From: Streptomyces sp. L-9-10
GTDB lineage: Bacteria; Actinomycetota; Actinomycetes; Streptomycetales; Streptomycetaceae
DNA: 64,000 bases
NCBI RefSeq assembly: GCF_004151105.1
Contig: NZ_PHRF01000097.1
Coordinates: forward strand, 85,246 to 149,245
Direction: 5' to 3'
Part shown: positions 57,561 through 64,000 of the stretch, in pieces
Layout: every line of letters begins with the position of its first letter
How positions within the stretch are numbered: position 1 is the stretch's first letter
The notes under the pieces: generated by a model
What the model was told of the DNA's origin: nothing
Databases searched by the model: none
What the model saw: the letters and a program-made list of their open reading frames with translations, nothing else
Translations under genes and position numbers: made by a program

Positions 57561-59012
57561 ATGACCTCCCTGCCGTCCCCCACGAAGGAAGGCGGAACTC
57601 CCAACGAACCTGGGAATCCGCAGTCCTCCGACGGCCTGAAAGCCGGTCTCAAGAACCGCCATCTGTCCATGATCGCGATCGGCGGTGTGATCGGCGCCGG
57701 GCTGTTCGTCGGCTCCGCTTCCGGTATCGCCGCCGCGGGCCCCGGCATCCTGCTGTCGTACGCGCTGGTCGGCCTGATGGTCGTGCTCGTGATGCGCATG
57801 CTCGGCGAGATGGCCGCGGCGCGGCCCAGCTCCGGATCCTTCTCCGCCTACGCGGACCAGGCGCTCGGCCGCTGGGCCGGGTTCTCCATCGGCTGGCTCT
57901 ACTGGTTCTTCTGGGTGGTGGTGCTGGCGGTCGAGGCGACCGCGGGCGCCCAGATCCTGGAGGGCTGGATACCGGCGGTGCCGCAGTGGGCGTGGGCGCT
58001 GATCGTGATGGTCGTACTGACCGCCACGAACCTCGCGTCGGTCGCCTCGTACGGTGAGTTCGAGTTCTGGTTCGCCGGCATCAAGGTCGTGGCGATCGGG
58101 GCGTTCGTCGTCGTCGGTCTGCTCGCCGTCTTCGGGCTGCTGCCGGGGTCCGACAATCCGGGCGCGGGTCTCTCGCATCTCTCGGACACCGGCGGATTCC
58201 TGCCCAACGGGGCCGGCGCGATCCTGACCGGTGTGCTGATGGTCGTCTTCTCCTTCATGGGAAGCGAGATCGTCACGCTCGCCGCCGGAGAGTCCTCTGA
58301 CCCGCAGCGGGCCGTCGCCAAGGCGACCAACAGCGTGATCTGGCGGATCGCCGTCTTCTACCTGGGGTCCATCTTCGTCGTGCTGACGCTGCTGCCCTGG
58401 AACGATCCGTCGATCGTCAAGGACGGCTCGTACGTCGCGGCGCTGAACTCGATCGGGATCCCGCACGCCGGGCAGGTGATGGACTTCATCGTGCTGACGG
58501 CCGTGCTGTCCTGTCTGAACTCCGGTCTCTACACGGCGTCCCGGATGGCCTTCTCGCTCGGCCTGCGCGGGGACGCGCCCAAGGCGTTCGCCCGGACGAA
58601 CGCGCGCGGTGTCCCCACGGCCGCGATCCTGTCGTCCGTCCTCTTCGGGTTCGTCGCCGTCTTCTTCAACTACCAGTGGCCCGACTCGGTCTTCGCGTTC
58701 CTGCTCAACTCGTCCGGCGCGGTGGCGCTGTTCGTATGGCTGGTCATCTGTTTCACGCAGCTGAGGATGCGCGGGATCATCCTGCGCGAGGAGCCGGAGA
58801 AGCTGGTCGTACGGATGTGGCTCTTCCCGTATCTGACCTGGGCGACGATCGCGATGATCTCGTTCGTGCTGGTCTACATGCTCACCGACGACGCGGCGCG
58901 CGAGCAGGTGCTGCTGTCCCTGCTGGTGGCGGCGCTCGTGGTGGGGATCGCGCTGGTCAAGGAGGCGCGTGGGCGGCGGGAGAAGGCGGCGGAGGCCGAC
59001 GGCCGGGGCTGA
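57561..59012 (+). CDS. APC-family amino acid permease (GABA permease-like)
   Basis: A 483-aa transporter with 12 membrane segments. After a 35-residue cytosolic leader, the first helix is HLSMIAIGGVIGAGLFVGS, the unwound substrate-binding motif of amino-acid/polyamine/organocation carriers. Later segments such as VFSFMGSEIVTLAAGESSDP are typical of the GabP/AnsP branch. AAGGA lies 8 bases before the ATG at 57561. No linked catabolic gene names the substrate. Confidence 0.92.
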   Translation: MTSLPSPTKEGGTPNEPGNPQSSDGLKAGLKNRHLSMIAIGGVIGAGLFVGSASGIAAAGPGILLSYALVGLMVVLVMRMLGEMAAARPSSGSFSAYADQALGRWAGFSIGWLYWFFWVVVLAVEATAGAQILEGWIPAVPQWAWALIVMVVLTATNLASVASYGEFEFWFAGIKVVAIGAFVVVGLLAVFGLLPGSDNPGAGLSHLSDTGGFLPNGAGAILTGVLMVVFSFMGSEIVTLAAGESSDPQRAVAKATNSVIWRIAVFYLGSIFVVLTLLPWNDPSIVKDGSYVAALNSIGIPHAGQVMDFIVLTAVLSCLNSGLYTASRMAFSLGLRGDAPKAFARTNARGVPTAAILSSVLFGFVAVFFNYQWPDSVFAFLLNSSGAVALFVWLVICFTQLRMRGIILREEPEKLVVRMWLFPYLTWATIAMISFVLVYMLTDDAAREQVLLSLLVAALVVGIALVKEARGRREKAAEADGRG

Positions 59013-59091
59013 GCCGCACGCCGGGAGGAACCTGTTCCGCCGCAACCACGCCCCGGATCCGCCGGAACCACGCCCCGGAACCCGGAATGAC

Positions 59092-59132
59092 CCTGGAAGC
59101 TCGTCAGCCGCGGCGGCCGGCGAGCTTCCAGG
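59092..59132. terminator. Terminator hairpin spanning the bioY stop codon
   Basis: Perfect 12-base arms (cctggaagctcg / cgagcttccagg) around a 17-base loop. The stop codon of bioY (59104-59106) falls in the loop, so one arm is coding sequence. It lies between the converging permease and bioY genes and could stop both. Confidence 0.7.
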
Positions 59133-59688
59133 CGGCGGGCAGCGCGCCCATCGCCAGGGCCGCCTTGAGCGCGTCCCCGAGCAGGAAGGGCACCAGACCG
59201 GCACTGACGGCGGCACTCAGTGACATGCCGGTGTACAGCGCCAGGTAGGGCACGCCCACCGCGTAGACGAGCGCCGAGCCGAGCACCATCGTCCCGGCCG
59301 TACGCGGTACGGAGCGGTCGCCGCCACGGCGGGCCAGCGCGCCCACCACCGTGGCGGCGAGCAGCATGCCGAGGACATAGCCGAAGGAAGCGAAGCTCAG
59401 ACCCGAGCGGCCCTCCGCGAACCACGGCACCCCGGCCATGCCGACCACGGCGTAGAGCGCGAGGGAGAGGAAGCCGCGGCGGGCACCCAGGGCGGTGCCG
59501 ACGAGCAGCGCGGCGAAGGTCTGGCCGGTCACCGGTACGGGGGAGCCCGGGACCGGGACGGCTATCTGCGCCGCCACTCCGGTGAGCACCGCTCCCCCGA
59601 CGACCAGGGCGATGTCCCGGGTGCGGGTGGCGGGGAGCAGATCGGCGAGTACCGCTCCGGTACGGGGGGCGGCGGCAGCAGTGCTCAT
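59104..59688 (-). CDS. bioY: Biotin transporter BioY
   Basis: The substrate-binding subunit of biotin ECF transporters, 194 aa, with six membrane segments. Family motifs are VPVPGSPVPVTGQTFAALLVG and GALARRGGDRS, with the last helices VPFLLGDALKAALAMG. No bioM/bioN genes are nearby; BioY can work alone or borrow a shared energising module. ATG at 59688. A 12-base palindrome CCCGACGTCGGG lies at 59719-59730, 30 bases upstream. Confidence 0.94.
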   Translation of the reverse strand: MSTAAAAPRTGAVLADLLPATRTRDIALVVGGAVLTGVAAQIAVPVPGSPVPVTGQTFAALLVGTALGARRGFLSLALYAVVGMAGVPWFAEGRSGLSFASFGYVLGMLLAATVVGALARRGGDRSVPRTAGTMVLGSALVYAVGVPYLALYTGMSLSAAVSAGLVPFLLGDALKAALAMGALPAAWKLAGRRG

Positions 59689-59936
59689 GGGGTCTCCGCG
59701 GTCGTGGGGCGTCGGTCTCCCGACGTCGGGTTACGGGCTTCGGGATCAGGCGTCGAACAGCCCGACGGTAGCCGACGGCCCCGCGCCGAATCACCGTCAG
59801 TCGCCCACAAAGCGGACGTCAGCGCGTTGTCGGAGATGGCACAAAGTGCCGCTCCAAACAACGCGCGCCGCGTTACGGGCACACCCCGGCACGGCACGGA
59901 AGACCTAGGACCACGGCCTGATCAGCACCCGGCCAT
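59689..59936. other. Divergent region between bioY and the superoxide dismutase gene
   Basis: No credible gene. It contains the palindrome CCCGACGTCGGG (59719-59730) close to bioY, and its right end runs into the sodF promoter. A TACCGT hexamer (minus strand, 59765-59770) is a weak -10 candidate for bioY. Confidence 0.45.
59719..59730. promoter_or_regulatory. 12-base palindrome upstream of bioY
   Basis: CCCGACGTCGGG, perfect, 30 bases before the bioY start. A biotin-responsive or other repressor site is possible; I cannot match it to a known consensus. Confidence 0.4.
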
Positions 59937-59937
59937 G

Positions 59938-59971
59938 TTGCTGTTAGCGTGCAGTTGCATAGGATGTGCAA
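59938..59971 (+). promoter_or_regulatory. Promoter with Nur-type operator for the Fe superoxide dismutase gene
   Basis: TTGCTG (59938-59943), 16-base spacer, TAGGAT (59960-59965). The inverted repeat TTGCA-N7-TGCAA (59955-59971) covers the -10 box. It resembles sites for Nur, the nickel-dependent Fur-family repressor that shuts off sodF in Streptomyces when nickel is present. Confidence 0.72.
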
Positions 59972-59993
59972 TAAGAGGCCGGAGGGTTTGACC

Positions 59994-60635
59994 ATGGCGG
60001 TATACACGCTTCCTGAACTTCCGTACGACTACGCGGCGCTCGAACCGGTCATCAATCCGCAGATCATCGAGCTGCACCACGACAAGCACCACGCGGCCTA
60101 CGTCAAGGGCGCCAACGACACCCTCGACCAGCTCGCGGAAGCGCGCGACAAGGAGTCCTGGGGAGCGATCAACGGGCTGGAGAAGAACCTCGCGTTCCAT
60201 CTCTCCGGCCATATCCTCCACTCGATCTACTGGCACAACATGACCGGTGACGGGGGCGGCGAGCCGCTCGCCGCGGACGGCGTCGGCGACCTGGCGGACG
60301 CGATCGCCGAGTCCTTCGGCTCCTTCGCCGGCTTCAAGTCCCAGCTGACCAAGGCCGCCGCGACCACCCAGGGCTCGGGCTGGGGCGTGCTCGCGTACGA
60401 GCCGGTCAGCGGCCGGCTGATCGTCGAGCAGGTCTACGACCACCAGGGCAATGTCGGCCAGGGCTCGGTGCCCGTCCTGGTCTTCGACGCCTGGGAGCAC
60501 GCCTTCTACCTCCAGTACAAGAACCAGAAGGTGGACTTCATCGAGGCCATGTGGCGCGTCGTCAACTGGCAGGACGTGGCGAAGCGTTACGCGTCCGCCA
60601 AGGAGCGGGCCAACAACCTGCTGCTCGCCCCGTAG
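59994..60635 (+). CDS. sodF: Iron (or Fe/Mn) superoxide dismutase
   Basis: Converts superoxide to hydrogen peroxide and oxygen; 213 aa. Metal ligands are His28 (ELHHDKHH), His76 (GHILHSIYW), Asp165 and His169 (VFDAWEHAFYLQY). GGAGG lies 8 bases before the ATG at 59994. The Nur-like operator in its promoter supports the iron form that replaces the nickel enzyme when nickel is scarce. Iron versus manganese cannot be told from sequence alone with certainty. Confidence 0.95.
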   Translation: MAVYTLPELPYDYAALEPVINPQIIELHHDKHHAAYVKGANDTLDQLAEARDKESWGAINGLEKNLAFHLSGHILHSIYWHNMTGDGGGEPLAADGVGDLADAIAESFGSFAGFKSQLTKAAATTQGSGWGVLAYEPVSGRLIVEQVYDHQGNVGQGSVPVLVFDAWEHAFYLQYKNQKVDFIEAMWRVVNWQDVAKRYASAKERANNLLLAP

Positions 60636-60725
60636 GCCCGGCGGACCGGCGGGCCCGGCCCCCGGCCGTACGCGTCCTGCTCGTGATCGTCTTCTCACCT
60701 TTCACGTGCGGGCGGAATGAGGAAG

Positions 60726-60758
60726 GACCCCCGCGAGGACGTGACTCGCGGGGGTCCC
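60726..60758 (+). terminator. Terminator downstream of sodF
   Basis: Perfect 13-base arms (ggacccccgcgag / ctcgcgggggtcc) around a 7-base loop, 91 bases past the sodF stop, facing the converging DsbA-like gene, so it may serve both. Confidence 0.75.
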
Positions 60759-60808
60759 TCTGTGACATCGGGCTGTGACATCGGGCAGCCGGCAATGACA
60801 GACAAAGG

Positions 60809-61432
60809 TCAGTCGAAGATGGGGCCCTGCGTCCTCGTCCTCTTGATCTCGTAGAAGCCCGGGATCGACGCGACCATCAGCGTGCCGTCCCAGAGCTTCG
60901 CGGCCTCCTCGCCCTTGGGGGCCGGGGTGACGACCGGGCCGAAGAAGGCGATCTGCTCGCCGTCGGCGCCGGGGACGGCGATGACCGGCGTACCGACCTC
61001 CTGGCCGACCTTGTCGATGCCCTCCTTGTGGGAGGCGCGCAGCTCCTTGTCGTAGGTGTCGGAATCGGCGTAGTCGATCAGATCGGCGGGCAGGTCCACG
61101 TCCGCCAGGGCGGCGGCGATCGCCTCGCGGGTCGCGCCCTCGCCCTGGTTGTGGAAACGGGTGCCGAGCGCGGTGTACAGCGGTCCCACGACCTTGTCAC
61201 CGTGCTTCTGCTGGGCGGCGATGACCACACGGACCGGGGCCCAGGCCTTCGCGAGGCCCTCGCGGTACTCCTCGGGGATGTCCTTGTCCTCATTGAGGAC
61301 GGCCAGGCTCATCACATGCCAGCGGACCTCGATATCGCGGACCTTCTCCACTTCGAGGACCCAGCGGGAGGTCATCCAGGCCCAGGGGCACAGCGGGTCG
61401 AACCAGAAGTCGACGGGGGTCTTCTCGGACAT
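60809..61432 (-). CDS. DsbA-family protein, mycothiol-dependent nitroreductase (Rv2466c)-like
   Basis: 207 aa. It opens SEKTPVDFWFDPLCPWAWMTSRW and follows the M. tuberculosis Rv2466c pattern closely (VRDIEVRWHVMSLAVLNE, GTRFHNQGEG, the GTPVIAV cis-Pro loop, FFGPVVTPAP, IKRTRTQGPIFD). Rv2466c has CPWC; here it is CPWA, so the second cysteine of the pair is missing. Such proteins reduce nitro drugs or disulfides with mycothiol. ATG at 61432 with AGGAGA upstream. It diverges from pepN. Confidence 0.88.
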   Translation of the reverse strand: MSEKTPVDFWFDPLCPWAWMTSRWVLEVEKVRDIEVRWHVMSLAVLNEDKDIPEEYREGLAKAWAPVRVVIAAQQKHGDKVVGPLYTALGTRFHNQGEGATREAIAAALADVDLPADLIDYADSDTYDKELRASHKEGIDKVGQEVGTPVIAVPGADGEQIAFFGPVVTPAPKGEEAAKLWDGTLMVASIPGFYEIKRTRTQGPIFD

Positions 61433-61581
61433 GTCTCTCCTCATGAACGGCTGCGGACGCACCTGCCAACGGGAACACCACGGGCCGCCGGGAGCATTCC
61501 CGTATGCGGCGCGTCAGTGGCGCGTGCGAGGATCGTTCCTGTTTCGGACGAGCCACGAAGGCGAGCCACAAAGGAGTGACC

Positions 61582-64000
61582 GTGCCCGGTGAGAACCTGT
61601 CCCGCGAAGAGGCCCGCGAGCGGGCCGACCTGCTGACCGTAGACGGGTACGAGGTGGACCTCGACCTGCGCTCGGCGGTCGGCGAGGTGCCGGGCTCGGG
61701 CGAACCGGGCGCCGAGGCACCGGGCGCGGGGGCACCGGACAGGGAAGCACCGGACAGGGAAGCACCGGGCGCGGACAGCCCGCCGCGGACCTTCCGCTCC
61801 GTGACGACGATCCGGTTCCGCTGCTCCGAGCCGGGTGCCGCCACCTTCGCCGATCTGATCGCCCCGGGCGTGACCGCCGTGACGCTCAACGGGACGGAGC
61901 TGGACCCGGCCGCCGTCTTCGACGGCGCGCGGATCGCGCTGGACGGCCTGCTGGCGGAGAACGTCCTGGTGGTGGACGCGCAGTGCGCGTACAGCCGCAC
62001 CGGCGAGGGCATGCACCGCTTCGTCGACCCGGAGGACGGCGAGGTCTATCTCTACACGCAGTACGAGCCGGCCGACGCGCGCCGGGTCTTCGCCAACTTC
62101 GAGCAGCCCGACCTCAAGGCCCCGTACCGCTTCCGGGTGACCGCGCCCGAGGGCTGGACCGCGTGGAGCAACGGCGAGGGCACGCTCATCGACGGGGTCT
62201 GGCACTTCGCGGAGACGAAGCCGATCTCGACATACATCACGGCGGTTCTGGCCGGTCCGTACCACTATGTGACCGATTCCTATCGCCGTACGTTCGACGA
62301 CGGCACGGTCCTGGAGATCCCGCTCGGCGCGATGTGCCGCAAGGGGCTCGCCCGGCACTTCGACGCGGACGACATCTTCCTGATCACCAAGCAGGGCCTG
62401 GACTTCTTCCACGACCACTTCGACTACCCGTATCCGTTCGGGAAGTACGACCAGGCGTTCGTGCCCGAGTACAACCTCGGCGCGATGGAGAACCCCGGTC
62501 TGGTGACGTTCCGCGAGGAGTACATCTTCCGCGGCCAGGTGACCCAGGCGTCGTACGAGCGCCGGGCGAACACCACCCTGCACGAGATGGCGCACATGTG
62601 GTTCGGCGATCTGGTGACCATGCGGTGGTGGGACGACCTGTGGCTGAAGGAGTCGTTCGCGGACTTCATGGGCTCGTTCGCGCAGGTGGGGGCGACCCGC
62701 TTCAGCCATGCCTGGACGACCTTCGCCAACAACCGCAAGGCGTGGGCGTACCGCGCGGACCAGCTGCCGTCCACCCATCCGATCACGGCCGACATCCGTG
62801 ATCTGGAGGACGCCAAGCTGAACTTCGACGGCATCACCTACGCCAAGGGCGCGTCGGTGCTGAAGCAACTGGTGGCGTACGTCGGCCAGGACGCGTTCCT
62901 GGAGGGTGCCCGGCGCTACTTCAAGCGGAACGCGTACGGCAACACGCGCCTGGCCGATCTGCTCTCCGTACTGGAGGAGACCTCCGGGCGCGACCTCACG
63001 GGCTGGTCCCGGTCGTGGCTGGAAACCGCCGGGCTCAACTCCCTCACCCCACAGGTGATCTTCGACGCCGAGGGACGCGTCACCGAGCTGGCCGTGGTGC
63101 AGGACGCGGCGGAGTCGCATCCGGAACTCCGGCCGCACCGCGTGGCCATCGGGCTCTACCGGCGTACGCCGCAGGGCGAGCTCGTACGGTTCGCCCGTGC
63201 CGAGACGGATGTGGCCGGGCCGCGTACGGTCGTCACCGAACTGGCCGGCGCGGAGCGGCCGGAGCTGATCCTCGTCAACGACGACGATCTGACGTACTGC
63301 AAGATCCGCTTCGACGCGGGCTCGCTCGACACCCTGCGCGCGCATCTCGGGGACCTCACCGACCCGCTCGCCCGTGCCCTGTGCTGGTCCGCGCTCTGGA
63401 ACCTCACGCGCGACGGGCTCATGCCGGCCCGGGACTTCATCGGTCTGGTACTGACCCACGCGGGCCGCGAGACGAGCATCGGCGTGCTCCAGATGCTGCA
63501 CGCCTGGGCCGAGTCGGCGCTCACCCACTACGCGGCGCCGGCGTGGCGCGAGGAGGGCGGGCGGCTGCTGGCCGAGGGCGCGCTGCGCGAGCTGCGGCTG
63601 TCCGAGCCGGGCAGTGAGCACCAGCTGACCTGGGCCCGTTTCTTCGCCGCCGTCGCCGCTTCCGACGCGGACTTCCAGCTGCTGCAAGGGCTGTTGGACG
63701 GTACGGCGAAGATCGACGGACTCGATGTCGACCAGGAGCTGCGCTGGGCCTTCCTGGGACCGCTGGCCGCGCACGGGCGGGCGGACGAGTCCGTCATCGA
63801 CGCCGAACTGGCCCGGGACGACACGGCGTCGGGCAAGCGCCACCAGGTGCGCTGTCTGGCGGCCCGGCCGTCGGCCGCCGTCAAGGCGCAGGCGTGGGCA
63901 CAGGTCGTCGAGTCCGACGCGCTGTCGAACGCGCTGGCCGAGGCGACGATCGCCGGTTTCTCCCGGCCGGACCAGCGGGAGTTGCTCGCGCCGTACGCCG
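61582..64000 (+). CDS. pepN: Aminopeptidase N (M1 family), C-terminus outside window
   Basis: Zinc aminopeptidase; 806 codons are visible from the GTG at 61582 (AAGGAG 5 bases upstream). The exopeptidase motif GAMEN is at 300-304, the zinc motif HEMAH at 334-338 with the third ligand Glu357, and KESFAD around it. The C-terminal helical domain continues past the right edge. Residues 35-66 are an Ala/Pro/Gly/Glu-rich insertion with a 15-base DNA repeat. Usual actinobacterial PepN is about 830-860 aa, so little is missing. Confidence 0.95.
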   Translation, partial: MPGENLSREEARERADLLTVDGYEVDLDLRSAVGEVPGSGEPGAEAPGAGAPDREAPDREAPGADSPPRTFRSVTTIRFRCSEPGAATFADLIAPGVTAVTLNGTELDPAAVFDGARIALDGLLAENVLVVDAQCAYSRTGEGMHRFVDPEDGEVYLYTQYEPADARRVFANFEQPDLKAPYRFRVTAPEGWTAWSNGEGTLIDGVWHFAETKPISTYITAVLAGPYHYVTDSYRRTFDDGTVLEIPLGAMCRKGLARHFDADDIFLITKQGLDFFHDHFDYPYPFGKYDQAFVPEYNLGAMENPGLVTFREEYIFRGQVTQASYERRANTTLHEMAHMWFGDLVTMRWWDDLWLKESFADFMGSFAQVGATRFSHAWTTFANNRKAWAYRADQLPSTHPITADIRDLEDAKLNFDGITYAKGASVLKQLVAYVGQDAFLEGARRYFKRNAYGNTRLADLLSVLEETSGRDLTGWSRSWLETAGLNSLTPQVIFDAEGRVTELAVVQDAAESHPELRPHRVAIGLYRRTPQGELVRFARAETDVAGPRTVVTELAGAERPELILVNDDDLTYCKIRFDAGSLDTLRAHLGDLTDPLARALCWSALWNLTRDGLMPARDFIGLVLTHAGRETSIGVLQMLHAWAESALTHYAAPAWREEGGRLLAEGALRELRLSEPGSEHQLTWARFFAAVAASDADFQLLQGLLDGTAKIDGLDVDQELRWAFLGPLAAHGRADESVIDAELARDDTASGKRHQVRCLAARPSAAVKAQAWAQVVESDALSNALAEATIAGFSRPDQRELLAPYA

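Overview
This window is a 64 kb stretch of a high-GC actinomycete chromosome, almost certainly Streptomyces. Codon use is strongly G/C-ended, GTG starts are common, and gene order matches the conserved Streptomyces core: nadD - SCO2583/SCO2584-type genes - proA - proB - obg - rpmA - rplU - rne - mreB/C/D-pbp2-rodA - ndk - folC - valS - clpX - clpP2 - clpP1 - tig - sodF - pepN. nadD is cut by the left edge and pepN by the right edge. No insertion sequence, prophage, CRISPR array or rRNA was seen. Two tRNA genes (Pro-TGG, Gly-TCC) lie near 49.6-49.9 kb.

Layout. 0-7.3 kb: nadD, two very small membrane proteins, an M48 metalloprotease, two single-pass membrane proteins of the spore-wall-associated SCO2583/SCO2584 type, then proA and proB. 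7.6-19.7 kb: a cell-wall glycopolymer island between proB and obg. It holds two TarS/TarP-like glycosyltransferases, a TagF/TarL-like polyol-phosphate polymerase with a coiled-coil insertion, a fused cytidylyltransferase-SDR expected to make CDP-ribitol, a complete dTDP-L-rhamnose pathway (rmlA, B, D together and rmlC apart) and a methyltransferase-like protein. 20-38 kb: obg-rpmA-rplU, a very large RNase E/G, a radical-SAM pair, a CYTH-CHAD protein, and the Streptomyces elongation cluster mreB-mreC-mreD-pbp2-rodA. 38.6-49.5 kb: ndk, a DUF4233 protein, folC, valS, a proline/glutamine-rich membrane protein, clpX, clpP2, clpP1 and trigger factor. 49.6-64 kb: tRNAs and a looser set (acyltransferase, KefB-type antiporter, PP2C phosphatase, Eis-like acetyltransferase, Nei glycosylase, RpiB, amino-acid permease, BioY, Fe superoxide dismutase with a Nur-type operator, DsbA-like nitroreductase, PepN).

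How it works together. Two-thirds of the window serves growth and envelope building. The mre cluster and the SCO2583/2584-type proteins lie on either side of the wall-polymer island, so a ribitol-phosphate, rhamnose-bearing polymer is the natural candidate product for the envelope of hyphae or spores. Many genes end in strong perfect hairpins. Several starts (the SCO2583/2584 pair, valS, an acyltransferase and a PP2C phosphatase) sit 6-8 bases after a good -10 hexamer, which suggests leaderless mRNAs.

Most worth a second look: the glycopolymer island as a unit; the nested palindromes before its methyltransferase gene; the 22-bp repeats between proB and the island; the palindrome inside the rplU promoter spacer; a possible AUC start in the antiporter; and altered catalytic-site residues in ClpP1 and in the DsbA-like protein.
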